The notes under the pieces are model-generated. The model had not been told where the DNA came from. It searched no databases and saw nothing but the letters and a program-made list of their open reading frames with translations. A stretch of 64,000 nucleotides of DNA from assembly GCF_018129025.1 (NCBI RefSeq), contig NZ_JAAEDI010000004.1, positions 124,001-188,000 of the forward strand. Reading direction: 5' to 3'. The DNA comes from Neoroseomonas terrae. Lineage in GTDB: Bacteria > Pseudomonadota > Alphaproteobacteria > Acetobacterales > Acetobacteraceae. This document shows, in pieces, positions 35,758 through 44,423 of the stretch (position 1 is the stretch's first letter; each line of letters starts with the position of its first letter). Both the position numbers and the translations under genes were made by a program.

Positions 35758-36636
35758 ATGAGCATTCCCTTCATCCGGGAGGATACCCTGCCGCCCGGAG
35801 AGGTGCAGGAGGTTGCGCCGGGCGTGCGGCGCGTGCTCTGCGGCAATCCCGGGCCCTTCACCTATCGCGGCACCAATACCTGGATCATCGGCGGCGGCGG
35901 CTCGGTCGCGGTGCTCGATCCGGGCCCGGTGGATGAGGCGCAGCTATCGGCCATCCTGCGCGCGACGGAGGGTGAGCGGATCAGCCACATCCTCGTCTCC
36001 CACACCCATCGCGACCATTCCCCGGGCGTCGCCGCGCTACAGGCGGCGACCGGTGCGCGGTCCTACGGCTTCGGCCCCCACATGACGCCGCCGGATCAGG
36101 GCGGAGAAGGCGGCGACCACGGCTTCCGGCCGGATGTGACGCTGCCCGACGGCGGCACGGTCGAGGGCGATGGCTGGCGGCTGACGGCGCTGCACACGCC
36201 GGGGCACTGCGCCAACCATCTTTGCTTCGCGCTCGAAGGCACCGGCATCCTGTTCAGTGCCGACCATGTCATGTCGTGGTCCACCACCGTCGTCAGCCCG
36301 CCGGACGGCGACATGGCGGCCTATATGCGGTCCCTCGCGCGGCTGGCCGCACGCGACGACCGGCTGTACCTGCCCGGCCACGGCCCGCCGCTGCCTGAGC
36401 CCGCGCCCTTCGTCGCGGCGCTCGCCGCCCATCGGCGCGAACGGGAGGAGATGGTCCTGTCAGCGCTGCGCGTTGCCGGCCGCGCCACGGCGCAGGAACT
36501 GGTGCCGCCGGTCTATGGCCCAGCGCTCGACGCACGGCTGCTGCCGGCGGCGGCACGCAGCCTGCTCGCGCATCTGATCAAGCTGCAGGCGGAAGGCGCG
36601 GCGGCTCGCGACGGCGAGGCCTGGGCACCGCGGTAG
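35758..36636 (+). CDS. MBL-fold metallo-hydrolase, LACTB2-like
   Basis: The 292-residue protein has the metal motif H82-T-H84-R-D86-H87 in SHTHRDHSPG, then HTPGHCANH and SADHVMSW for the other ligands. The C-terminal winged-helix-like domain with YLPGHGPPL resembles LACTB2-type hydrolases and endoribonucleases. It is cytosolic with no signal peptide. The substrate is unknown; thioesters, RNA ends or lactams are possible. The gene stops 5 bp before a palindromic repeat element. Confidence 0.88.
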   Translation: MSIPFIREDTLPPGEVQEVAPGVRRVLCGNPGPFTYRGTNTWIIGGGGSVAVLDPGPVDEAQLSAILRATEGERISHILVSHTHRDHSPGVAALQAATGARSYGFGPHMTPPDQGGEGGDHGFRPDVTLPDGGTVEGDGWRLTALHTPGHCANHLCFALEGTGILFSADHVMSWSTTVVSPPDGDMAAYMRSLARLAARDDRLYLPGHGPPLPEPAPFVAALAAHRREREEMVLSALRVAGRATAQELVPPVYGPALDARLLPAAARSLLAHLIKLQAEGAAARDGEAWAPR

Positions 36637-36640
36637 TATT

Positions 36641-36859
36641 GGAGGGGCTTTGCCCCTCCAAGCCACCCCAGCAAAGGCCGAAGGGCCTTTGCAAACCTCA
36701 ACCTGGTGCGGTGCGCGGCTGCCCGAATGGGTGCCGAAACGCGCCGGTGCGCGCTGGGCGGGTGCAGGCCGGCTGCCGTGCCCGGCGCCAGACGATTGCG
36801 GTCCAGGATGCCCAGCATCCTGGTGGGGTGAGGTTTGGAGAGGGGCGACGCCCCTCTCC
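36641..36859. repeat. Composite palindromic element, copy 4
   Basis: Outer left 36641-36659 (GGAGGGGC, TTT, GCCCCTCC), inner left 36671-36692 (GCAAAGGCC/GGCCTTTGC), inner right 36803-36823 (CCAGGATGC/GCATCCTGG) and outer right 36837-36859 (GGAGAGGGGC/GCCCCTCTCC). Relative to copies 1 and 5, the inner right stem changed from GGGGGT/ACCCCC to GGATGC/GCATCC on both sides, keeping all pairs. It fills the gap between convergent MBL and helicase genes. Confidence 0.9.
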
Positions 36860-36870
36860 AACGCACACCG

Positions 36871-38526
36871 TCACTGCCGCGCGCGCGGCTTGCGGGGCGG
36901 ACCCTTCACCGGCTGCATCGGCACGATGTGGATATGCTCATCCTCGCTGCCCGACCGCCGCACCGCCGATGCGAAGCGCGTGGCGGCGTAGGGTGCGACC
37001 TCGAACTGCGTCTCGCGCGCCAGGATGCGGATGCGCCCGATCTCCTGCCGCGTGACATGGCCGCGACGGCACAGGAAGGGCAGCAGCCATTTCGGGTCGG
37101 CGCGGCCGTCGCGGCCGACATCCATGCGGAACCACACGCCCTCCTGGCCACCTGCCGGTGCCGCCTCGCGGCGCGGCGCAGCGTCGCGCGCCGGCGCGCG
37201 GTCGGTGATCTCGGTCAGTTCCTCCGGTGCAGGCAGCGGCGCGCGCAGCACGCGCAGCAGCGCCGCGACCGCGGCTTCCGGCGCCGGGGCGGCCTCGGCC
37301 AGCAACTGCCGGGCGAGGGCGAGGTCGTCCTCGCTGCCCTCCTCCGTCATCAGGCTGCGCGCCTGTTCGCCGAGGCGCTGGTCGTCGCGGCCGCGCACCA
37401 GCTCGACCGATGGCGCTGGCGCCCATCCGGCTTTCACGCGCGCCGCGGCGATCAGCCGTTCGCCCAGCCGCCGGCGGGTATGCGGCACCAGCAGCACGGA
37501 CACGCCCTTGCGCCCCGCGCGCCCAGTGCGGCCTGAACGGTGCAGCAGCGTTTCCGGGTCCCGCGGCAGCTCGGCATGGATGACGAGGCCGAGATCCGGC
37601 AGGTCGATTCCGCGCGCCGCCACATCGGTCGCGACGCAGACGCGCGCCCTGCCGTCGCGCAGGTTCTGCAGCGCGCGGTTGCGTTCCGCCTGGGACAATT
37701 CACCCGACAGCGCGACGGTGGAGAAGCCGCGCTCCGCCAGATTGCCGTGCAGCCGGGCTACGGTGGCTCGCGTCGCGCAGAACACCATGGCGATGCGCGC
37801 ATCCTCGAGCCGCAGCACGTTCACGACCGCGCGCTCGATCTCATGCGGCGCGACGAGGGCGGCGCGATACTCGATGTCGCCATGCGGCTCGGCCTGGCTG
37901 GTCGCCTCGATGCGCAGGGCGTCGCGCTGGTAGCCCTTCGCCAGCGCCGCGATGCCACGCGGCACGGTCGCGGAGAACAGCAGCGTGCGGCGTTCGGCCG
38001 GCGTCTCCTCGAGGATCGCCTCCAGCTCCTCCTTGAAGCCGAGGTCGAGCATCTCGTCCGCTTCGTCGAGCACGACGGCGCGCAGTGACGCCGGCGCCAG
38101 GTTGCCGCGTTCGAGGTGGTCGCGCAGCCGGCCCGGTGTGCCGACGACGATGTGCGCACCCTGGGCGAGCTGGCGGCGTTCCGCGACCGGGTCCATGCCG
38201 CCGACGCAGGAGACGATGCGCCCGCCAGCCGGCGCGTAGAGCCAGGTGAGTTCCGCCTTCACCTGCAGCGCCAGCTCGCGCGTGGGTGCAACGACGAGCG
38301 CGAGAGGCGCGCCCGCGGGCGGGAGCCGCGGCGCGTCGCCGATCAGTTCGGGCGCGAGGGCCAGGCCATAGGCGACGGTCTTGCCCGACCCCGTCTGCGC
38401 GGAAACGAGCAGGTCGCGCCCTGCCGCATCGGGGGTCAGGACGGCGGACTGCACGGCGGTGGGTTCGGCATAGCCACGGGCGGCAAGCGCATCGCGCAGC
38501 GGTGCGGGAAGGTCGGCGAAGGACAT
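36871..38526 (-). CDS. DEAD-box RNA helicase, DbpA-like
   Basis: The 551-residue protein has Walker A AQTGSGKT at residues 43-50, APTREL, LDEADEML, LFSAT, ATDVAARGID and HRSGRTGR, the complete set of DEAD-box motifs. A C-terminal domain (about 465-540) with WFRMDVGRDG, the GRIRI strand and FEVA resembles the DbpA RNA-binding domain that targets 23S rRNA hairpins. It probably acts in ribosome assembly. It is flanked on both sides by copies of the palindromic element (36641 and 38635), which would place strong hairpins near both ends of its transcript. Confidence 0.92.
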   Translation of the reverse strand: MSFADLPAPLRDALAARGYAEPTAVQSAVLTPDAAGRDLLVSAQTGSGKTVAYGLALAPELIGDAPRLPPAGAPLALVVAPTRELALQVKAELTWLYAPAGGRIVSCVGGMDPVAERRQLAQGAHIVVGTPGRLRDHLERGNLAPASLRAVVLDEADEMLDLGFKEELEAILEETPAERRTLLFSATVPRGIAALAKGYQRDALRIEATSQAEPHGDIEYRAALVAPHEIERAVVNVLRLEDARIAMVFCATRATVARLHGNLAERGFSTVALSGELSQAERNRALQNLRDGRARVCVATDVAARGIDLPDLGLVIHAELPRDPETLLHRSGRTGRAGRKGVSVLLVPHTRRRLGERLIAAARVKAGWAPAPSVELVRGRDDQRLGEQARSLMTEEGSEDDLALARQLLAEAAPAPEAAVAALLRVLRAPLPAPEELTEITDRAPARDAAPRREAAPAGGQEGVWFRMDVGRDGRADPKWLLPFLCRRGHVTRQEIGRIRILARETQFEVAPYAATRFASAVRRSGSEDEHIHIVPMQPVKGPPRKPRARQ

Positions 38527-38634
38527 AGGGGGGTACTTCCGATAGACGGCGCGGTTGGTGGGCCGGGTGGCCGGTGCAGTCAAGTTGCGACGGGTTGGGA
38601 TGCCCGGCGGCTTTGGTGATTGCGCTGTTGCTGA

Positions 38635-38858
38635 CGGAGGGGCCTTGCCCCTCCGGACCACCCCAGCAAAGGCCGAAAGGCCTTTGCAAACCTCCGTTTG
38701 GCGCCGCGCAACACGGGCGGGAAGGGTGCCGAGGGGCGCTCTTGCGCGCGAAACGTATTTGGAGGGGATAACAACGCCGTCATGCACGGCACTGACAGAT
38801 TGCGGTCCAGGGGGTCCAACCCCCTGGCGGGGTGGTTCGGAGGGGCGGCGCCCCTCCG
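38635..38858. repeat. Composite palindromic element, copy 5
   Basis: Outer left 38635-38655 (CGGAGGGGC/GCCCCTCCG), inner left 38666-38687 (GCAAAGGCC, GAAA, GGCCTTTGC), inner right 38807-38827 (CCAGGGGGT/ACCCCCTGG) and outer right 38838-38858 (CGGAGGGGC/GCCCCTCCG). It is nearly the same as copy 1 at both ends, but the core differs. The right end touches the stop codon of the GNAT gene at 38859. It lies upstream of the helicase. Confidence 0.9.
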
Positions 38859-39317
38859 TCAGAGCGATGCGTCCCGATCCAGTCGGATCACATAGGATCG
38901 CCAATCCGCCTGCTCGGCGATGCGTTCATAGAGCGCGATGGCGCCACGATCCGCCTCAGGCACGATCCAGCGCAGATGCGACCAGCGGCGTTCGCGCCCG
39001 ATGGCGCACAGCGCGTCGACCAGCGCGCGGGCGAGGCCCTGGCCGCGCCGGTCGGGCCGCACGAACAGGTCGTCCAGCGCGCCGCAGCGTCGGGCGAAGA
39101 CCGCTTCGGGCAGGTCGAAGAAGATCGCGAAGGCGAGCAGTTCCTCGCCTTCCGATGCGACGAGGATCTCGGTGCGCAGATCGGCGGCGAGCATCGCTGC
39201 GGCATCCGCACCCGACGCGGGGCGGCTACCGGTGAGCGTGTCGCGCATCTCGGCGGCGTAGGATTCTAGAAGGGGAGCGAGGCGATGGCGCTCGGCAGGC
39301 GGCAGTGGCGCGATCAA
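38859..39317 (-). CDS. GNAT-family N-acetyltransferase (TTG start)
   Basis: The 152-residue protein has the GNAT core, with LDDLFVRPDRRGQGLARAL for acetyl-CoA binding and the C-terminal IVPEADRGAIALYERI. No ATG lies before the domain. A TTG at 39317 is preceded by GAGGAG with 6 nt spacing, so I chose it. The substrate is unknown. It follows the H1-like gene but a strong terminator separates them. The stop abuts a repeat element. Confidence 0.8.
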   Translation of the reverse strand: MIAPLPPAERHRLAPLLESYAAEMRDTLTGSRPASGADAAAMLAADLRTEILVASEGEELLAFAIFFDLPEAVFARRCGALDDLFVRPDRRGQGLARALVDALCAIGRERRWSHLRWIVPEADRGAIALYERIAEQADWRSYVIRLDRDASL

Positions 39318-39334
39318 GCGGAACTCCTCACGCG

Positions 39335-39367
39335 AAAAGGGCGCCGCCCGCGATGCGGACGGCGCCC
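39335..39367 (-). terminator. Rho-independent terminator of the H1-like gene
   Basis: Read on the minus strand, a GC-rich stem of 13 pairs (GGGCGCCGTCCGC with GCGGGCGGCGCCC, one G-U pair) closes a 3 nt loop and is followed directly by TTTT. It lies 24 bp after the H1-like stop codon and before the GNAT ribosome site. Confidence 0.85.
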
Positions 39368-39390
39368 CGTCGCCGGGATCGGCGATAGCC

Positions 39391-40020
39391 TTAGCTGACC
39401 GGGGTTTCCGGCATCGAGGGCTCGGACGCCGCGGCGGCGGCGGCGGCCTTCGCAGCCTTGTTCGCCGCGCGGGTGGCGGCAGCCTTGCGCGCCGCCTCGA
39501 CACGGGCGGCGGACTTCACGACGGCCTTCTTCGGCGCGGCGGCCTTCCTGGTGGTCTTCGCGGCCTTGGCGGCGGGCTTGCGAGCGGTCGCCTTCTTCGC
39601 GACGGGCTTGCGGGCGGTCGCCTTCTTTGGCGCAGCCGCCTTCCGGGCTGCCGGCTTGCGGGCCGTGGCCTTCTTCGCGGCGGGCTTCTTCGCGACCGCC
39701 TTCCTGGCAGTCGGCTTCTTCGCGGCGGCGCGCTTCGGAGCGGCCTTCTTCGCGGCAGCGCGCTTCGGCGCACCCTTCTTCGCGGCTGCCTTCTTGGGCG
39801 CGGCCTTCTTGGGTGCGGCCTTCTTGGCTGCGGTCTTCTTCGCGGCCGGCTTCTTGGCGGCTGCCTTCTTGGGCGCGGCCTTCTTGGCAGTGGCCTTCTT
39901 CGCGGCCGGCTTCTTGGCGGCCGCCTTCTTGGCCGGTGCCTTCTTCCGCGCCGAGGCCATGGCCATGGGCTGCGCGCGCAGGCCTTCCTCGGTCTCGGTG
40001 GTCTCGATGATGTCCGTCAT
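39391..40020 (-). CDS. Histone-H1-like Lys/Ala-rich nucleoid protein
   Basis: The 209-residue protein is almost wholly a low-complexity tail. After a short acidic lead ([13 protein letters not shown]), tandem units of the kind [10 protein letters not shown] and ARKPAA run to about residue 160, then Ala-rich [17 protein letters not shown]. Such proteins resemble the C-terminal tail of histone H1 and bacterial HctB or AlgP-type proteins that bind DNA nonspecifically. It is strongly basic, likely intrinsically disordered and nucleoid-associated. The tandem repeats make its length prone to vary by slippage. It has its own terminator, so it is probably monocistronic. Confidence 0.88.
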   Translation of the reverse strand: MTDIIETTETEEGLRAQPMAMASARKKAPAKKAAAKKPAAKKATAKKAAPKKAAAKKPAAKKTAAKKAAPKKAAPKKAAAKKGAPKRAAAKKAAPKRAAAKKPTARKAVAKKPAAKKATARKPAARKAAAPKKATARKPVAKKATARKPAAKAAKTTRKAAAPKKAVVKSAARVEAARKAAATRAANKAAKAAAAAAASEPSMPETPVS

Positions 40021-40618
40021 GACGTCTGGTGTCTCCGTGCGTTCCGGTGAATGAGGCGCGACGCATCCAAGTGCGGCGGCGCCTTAGGCGACAGCAGGTG
40101 GAAACCAGCCGGCGTTCGGCGCGCGGATCCCGTTGCGCGCTCCGTCGGCTGCTTGGCGATCGTCGGGTCCTGGGCGGCGCAGCGCGGTGCGATGGCGGCA
40201 TATCCCCGCCGCATCTCGCATCCGGCTTCTCTCCCGGCTGGTCGGCGCGACGGCGTCGCGCGTCCTGCCGATGCGGGTTGGAAAGCGAAGCGCGCCGTCC
40301 GTCCCATGAGTCTGCGGTCCATCGACCGTCCTTCCCTGCTGCGGCGGTCACCCTTGCGATGCGTCGTTGGTCCCCGGTGCACCGCGATCCGATCCTGTCG
40401 TGCGGAGCGATGTGCGAGAGAGCGAGTCCGACGAATCGCGCAAGATGATTCGCGCGCACATCACGCTATCTGCACGCGCATATTGCGTGTCAACAGAATC
40501 CGTGCGTACGCGCGCGCAAATCGCACGTCGTCGTCGTCGCGATGCGGATTGTGTTGCGTGGGTGTCGCGCCTGCGGCGCGAAGGTGGCGCGCAACGCATC
40601 GTCGCGCGCCACGTTCTC
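40021..40618. other. Gene-free region upstream of the H1-like gene
   Basis: No convincing gene in about 600 bp. The open frames here are Arg/Ser-rich shadows. The stretch 40440-40560 has an unusual texture of alternating GCGC/TGCG runs with short AT tracts. It should contain the promoter of the H1-like gene, but no clear -35/-10 pair was identified. Confidence 0.5.
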
Positions 40619-40649
40619 CTCCCGCCGAGTTGCCGTCGCGCGGCGGGAG
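40619..40649 (-). terminator. Possible terminator hairpin after prpC
   Basis: A 9-bp perfect stem, CTCCCGCCG with CGGCGGGAG, encloses a 13 nt loop 11 bp beyond the prpC stop. No U-tract follows on the minus strand, so termination may be weak or factor-dependent. Confidence 0.45.
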
Positions 40650-40659
40650 GAAGCGTCGT

Positions 40660-41793
40660 TCAGCCGCGCTGCGGCAGCGGCACGACAGGGCGCTGCTCGA
40701 CGCCGGTGTAGACCGACAGCGGGCGGATGAGGCGATTGTCGGCGGCCTGTTCCAGCACATGCGCCGCCCAGCCGGTGATGCGGGAGCAGACGAAGATCGG
40801 CGTGAACAGCGGGATGTCGAAGCCCATCAGGTAGTAGGCGGGCCCTGCCGGGAAATCGAGGTTCGGGTGGATGTTCTTCCGCTCCAGCATGATCTTCGCG
40901 AGCACGTTGGAGGTGTTCATCCAGCGCTTGTCGCCCACCACCTCGGCCATGATCTCGGCGTACTTCTTCATGGTCGGCACACGGCTGTCGCCGGTCTTGT
41001 AGACGCGGTGGCCGAAGCCCATCACCAGCGCCTTGTGGTCGAACTTGCCTTCCAGCCAGCCGGCGGCGGCCTCGGGGGAGGGGATCTCCTTCAGCATGTG
41101 CATCACCGCCTCGTTGGCGCCGCCATGCAGCGGGCCCTTCAGCGCGGCGATCGCCCCGGTGATGGCGCCATGCATGTCCGCCATGGTCGAGCAGATGGTC
41201 CGCGCCGTGAAGGTCGAGGCGTTGAAGGTGTGCTCGGCGTACAGGATCATCGACACGTCGAAGGCGCGGATGACCTCGGGCTGCGGCACCTTCCCGAACA
41301 CCATGTGGAAGAAGTTCTCGCAGAAGGACAGTGAGGGGTCGGGCGCGATCGGCGCCTGCCCCTTCGAGGCCCGGTGCGCGGCAGCAACCGCGGTCGGGAT
41401 CTTGGCGAGCAGCCGCATCGCCTTGCGCCGCTGGGCGGCATCCGAGATGTCCTCCGATTCCGCATCTTCCATGCCCATGAAGGAGACGGCGGAGCGGATC
41501 GCATCCATCGGATGCGCGTCCTTGGGGAACTCGGCGATCACCCGCAGCAGCGCGGGGGTGAGGGCGCGGTTCGCCTTCTCCTCGGCCTGGAAGGCGGCGA
41601 GCTCGGCCTTTGTCGGCAGCTCCCCGTTCCACAGCAGGAAGGCGGTCTCGTCGAAGGAGGCGAGCTCGCAGAGGTCCTGCACGGCGTAGCCGCGATAGGT
41701 GAGGGAGTTGGTCTCCGGCATCACCTTCGAGATGGAGGAGACGTCGGCCAGGACGCCGACCAGGCCCTTCTTGATGTCAGGCGCGTCGTTCAT
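40660..41793 (-). CDS. prpC: 2-methylcitrate synthase / citrate synthase II
   Basis: The 377-residue protein is of the short, dimeric citrate-synthase type. Active-site residues are H223 (PLHGGANE), H262 (GFGHRVYKTGDSR) and D313 (NLDFPAGP). The short form without the N-terminal zinc-binding domain, and the upstream prpD, favour methylcitrate synthase: propionyl-CoA plus oxaloacetate to 2-methylcitrate. A general citrate synthase cannot be excluded. It lies 61 bp after prpD and was probably expressed with it. Confidence 0.88.
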   Translation of the reverse strand: MNDAPDIKKGLVGVLADVSSISKVMPETNSLTYRGYAVQDLCELASFDETAFLLWNGELPTKAELAAFQAEEKANRALTPALLRVIAEFPKDAHPMDAIRSAVSFMGMEDAESEDISDAAQRRKAMRLLAKIPTAVAAAHRASKGQAPIAPDPSLSFCENFFHMVFGKVPQPEVIRAFDVSMILYAEHTFNASTFTARTICSTMADMHGAITGAIAALKGPLHGGANEAVMHMLKEIPSPEAAAGWLEGKFDHKALVMGFGHRVYKTGDSRVPTMKKYAEIMAEVVGDKRWMNTSNVLAKIMLERKNIHPNLDFPAGPAYYLMGFDIPLFTPIFVCSRITGWAAHVLEQAADNRLIRPLSVYTGVEQRPVVPLPQRG

Positions 41794-41854
41794 GGGTTTC
41801 CTCGGTCGCTGGTGGGGATCGTGCCGGCGGGCGTCGCCGCCCGCCGGCGCATGC

Positions 41855-43381
41855 TCAGAAGATGCCGGGCTTGCTATCGGCCAGGCCGTCCTTCGGCAGG
41901 GCGACGTTCAGCGCGCCGAGCTCGCCGGCCTTCAGCCGGGGCAGGTCCTGCACCACCTCGATGAAGCGGTTGGCCTCGCGGGCGGACAGGATGCCGTCCG
42001 TCAGCGTGCGGAACTTGTTGATGTACTGCGCGCGGGCGAAGGGGCGCGCGCCGTTCGGGTGGGCATTCGCCACGCCCAGCTCATCCACCAGCGTCGAGCC
42101 ATCCTTGAACAGGATCTCGACGCGACCGCCGAAGGCGAGCTCGTCGGGGTCCTTCGAATGGTACTTGCGGGTCCATTCCGGGTCCTCGACCGTCGTGACC
42201 TTCTGCCACAGGCGGACGGTGTCGGCGCGGCCGGCGCGCTTCGGCGCGTAGCTGTCCACATGGTGCCAGCGCCCGTCCTGCAGGGCGATCGCGAAGATGT
42301 ACATGATGGAGTGGTCGAGCGTCTCACGGCTCGCCTTCGGGTCCATCTTCTGCGGGTCGTTGGCGCCGGTCCCGATCACGTAGTGGGTGTGGTGGGAGGT
42401 GTGAATGACGATCTTCTCGATCGCGTCGAAGTCGCTGATCTGCTCCCGCATCCGGAAGGCGAGGTCGATCAGTGCCTGCGACTGGTACTCCGCCGAGTGC
42501 TCCTTGGTGTAGCTCGACAGGATGGCGCGCTTGGCTTCGCCGGCCTCGGGCAGCGGCACGTGGTAGTAGACCGGCCCATAAACGTCCTGGCGGTTCGACC
42601 GGCCGGACAGCACCCAGGCGATGACGGAATCCTCGCCCTCATAGATGGGGGAGGGCGCGCCCTCGCCGCGCATGCAGCGGTCCACCGCCTCGATCGCCAG
42701 CTTGCCGGCATGCGCCGGGGCATAGGCCTTCCAGGAGGAGATCTCACCCTTGCGCGACTGGCGGAAGGAGATGGTGGTGTGCAGCGCCTGCTGGATCGCC
42801 TGGAACACCACTTCCTGCTTCAGGTTCAGCAGGGTGCCGATGCCGGCGGCGGCCGAGGGCCCGAGATGGGCGATGTGGTCGACCTTGTGTTCATGCAGGC
42901 AGATGGCGCGCACCAGGTCGATCTGCAGCTCATACCCGGTGGCGAGGCCGCGGATCAGGTCGCGGCCGGACTTCTCCATCGCCTGCGCGACGGCGAGCAC
43001 GGGCGGGATGTTGTCGCCGGGGTGGGAGTAGTCGGCGGCGAGGAAGGTGTCGTGCATGTCGAGCTCGCGCACCGCGGTGCCGTTCGCCCAGGCCGCCCAT
43101 TCCGGCGAGACCGTCGTGCCAGACTTCACGCCGAACACCTGCGCGCCGCCGGCCTTCTTCGCATGGCCGAGCGCCATGCCGCGCGCCGAGACGACGGGGC
43201 GGCGGTTGATGGCGGCGATGGCGACCGAGGCGTTGTCGATGACCCGGTTGATGATCATCTCCTGGACGTCCTTCTCGACCGCGACCTTGTCGGTCGCGAC
43301 GCCGGCCATCTTCCAGGCGAGTTGGTCCTCGCGCTTCAGCAGCGACTTGGACGGGTGGACCTTCACGGGGTGGAGCTTCAC
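41855..43381 (-). CDS. prpD: 2-methylcitrate dehydratase, MmgE/PrpD family
   Basis: The 508-residue protein has the PrpD signatures: [69 protein letters not shown] and [20 protein letters not shown]. It dehydrates 2-methylcitrate to methylaconitate without an Fe-S cluster. The GTG at 43381 is chosen because GGGAG lies 7 nt upstream; a second GTG at 43366 is possible. It heads the prpDC operon and is divergent from a LysR gene, which is the likely regulator. Confidence 0.9.
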   Translation of the reverse strand: MKLHPVKVHPSKSLLKREDQLAWKMAGVATDKVAVEKDVQEMIINRVIDNASVAIAAINRRPVVSARGMALGHAKKAGGAQVFGVKSGTTVSPEWAAWANGTAVRELDMHDTFLAADYSHPGDNIPPVLAVAQAMEKSGRDLIRGLATGYELQIDLVRAICLHEHKVDHIAHLGPSAAAGIGTLLNLKQEVVFQAIQQALHTTISFRQSRKGEISSWKAYAPAHAGKLAIEAVDRCMRGEGAPSPIYEGEDSVIAWVLSGRSNRQDVYGPVYYHVPLPEAGEAKRAILSSYTKEHSAEYQSQALIDLAFRMREQISDFDAIEKIVIHTSHHTHYVIGTGANDPQKMDPKASRETLDHSIMYIFAIALQDGRWHHVDSYAPKRAGRADTVRLWQKVTTVEDPEWTRKYHSKDPDELAFGGRVEILFKDGSTLVDELGVANAHPNGARPFARAQYINKFRTLTDGILSAREANRFIEVVQDLPRLKAGELGALNVALPKDGLADSKPGIF

Positions 43382-43464
43382 GGGCGTTCTCCCTAAGCGA
43401 CGAACAGGATGGCCCGTGTTGTGCGCCGGGATTGCATGATCGTCCATTCCGATTGACCTGAGCG

Positions 43465-43487
43465 CGCGATAGCATTTCCGTATCGCG
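43465..43487. promoter_or_regulatory. LysR-type operator between prpD and the LysR gene
   Basis: A perfect dyad, CGCGATA and TATCGCG, is separated by 9 nt. It contains ATA-N9-TAT, giving the T-N11-A pattern recognised by LysR regulators (T at 43470, A at 43482). It abuts the ATG of the LysR gene, which suits autorepression, and lies 84 bp from the prpD start, within reach of its promoter. Confidence 0.65.
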
Positions 43488-44393
43488 ATGGATTTTCGTC
43501 TGGTGCGCCGGCTCGGGGCCTTCCTCGCGGTGGCGGAGGAAGGGCATTTCGGACGCGCCGCCGCGCGGCTGGGGATTTCCCAGCCGCCGCTCACCGCGCA
43601 GATCCAGGCGCTGGAACGCGAGCTCGGCGTGCGGCTGCTGGAACGCACGGGCAAGGGCGCGCGGCCGACGCGGGAAGGCGAGGCGCTGCTACCGCTCGCG
43701 CGCCGTGTCGCGGGCGATGCCGCGGAGCTGGAGGCGCTCGCACGCGAATTGCGCGCGGGGCGGTCGGCGCCGGTCGCGATCGCCTGCGTCACCTCGGCGT
43801 TGTTCGACTACCTGCCGCCGCTGGTACGCGTCATGCAGGCCGCGCGGCCGGAAGCCGCGGTCAGCGTGCGCGAGATGGACACCGCGCCTGCGATGGAGGC
43901 GCTGCGGCGTGGCGAGGCTGACCTGGCGCTGCTTCGCGCGGATCATGAGATCGCGCCGATCCGTCTGCGCCCGCTCGGCGAGGATCGGCTGATGGCCGCG
44001 CTGCCCGTCGGGCACGCGATGCTGGATGGCCCCGATCCGTTGCCGCTGGCGCTGCTGGCCGAGGCGCCGATGCTGGTGCTGCCGCGCGCGATCAGCCCGG
44101 CCTATTCGGATGCGATGACGGCGGCGTGCCGTGCGGCGGGCTTCGCGCCCGTCGCGGTGCGGGAAGTGGGATCGGCAATGGCGCAGCTCGGCTTCGTCGC
44201 GGCCGGGTTCGGCGTGGCGCTGGTGTCGGAGGGCATGGCGACGCTGAACCCGCCCGGCGTCGAGTTCCGCGTGCTCGCCGGGCCGGTCCGCGGCGTCGGT
44301 GTCGCGCTGGCGTGGAATGCGGAGCGGGAGAGCGAGGCGGTGCGCCTGGCGCTGCGCATCGCGGAGGACGTCTTCCCCCGCGGCGGCGCCTGA
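43488..44393 (+). CDS. LysR-family transcriptional regulator
   Basis: The 301-residue protein has the N-terminal winged HTH ([20 protein letters not shown] then [22 protein letters not shown]) and a type 2 periplasmic-binding fold effector domain from about residue 90. It is divergent from prpD and convergent with the phosphonopyruvate-hydrolase-like gene, and is the probable regulator of one or both. A T-N11-A dyad overlaps its own promoter region. The effector is unknown; 2-methylcitrate or a phosphonate are guesses from context. Confidence 0.92.
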   Translation: MDFRLVRRLGAFLAVAEEGHFGRAAARLGISQPPLTAQIQALERELGVRLLERTGKGARPTREGEALLPLARRVAGDAAELEALARELRAGRSAPVAIACVTSALFDYLPPLVRVMQAARPEAAVSVREMDTAPAMEALRRGEADLALLRADHEIAPIRLRPLGEDRLMAALPVGHAMLDGPDPLPLALLAEAPMLVLPRAISPAYSDAMTAACRAAGFAPVAVREVGSAMAQLGFVAAGFGVALVSEGMATLNPPGVEFRVLAGPVRGVGVALAWNAERESEAVRLALRIAEDVFPRGGA

Positions 44394-44423
44394 ACCGCAC
44401 TCTATATATATGCGTGCGCGTTG

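Noticed and set aside
40051-40657. Possible genes in the region upstream of the H1-like gene
   Set aside because: The frames are Arg- and Ser-rich with no motif, and a longer one runs antisense through prpC.
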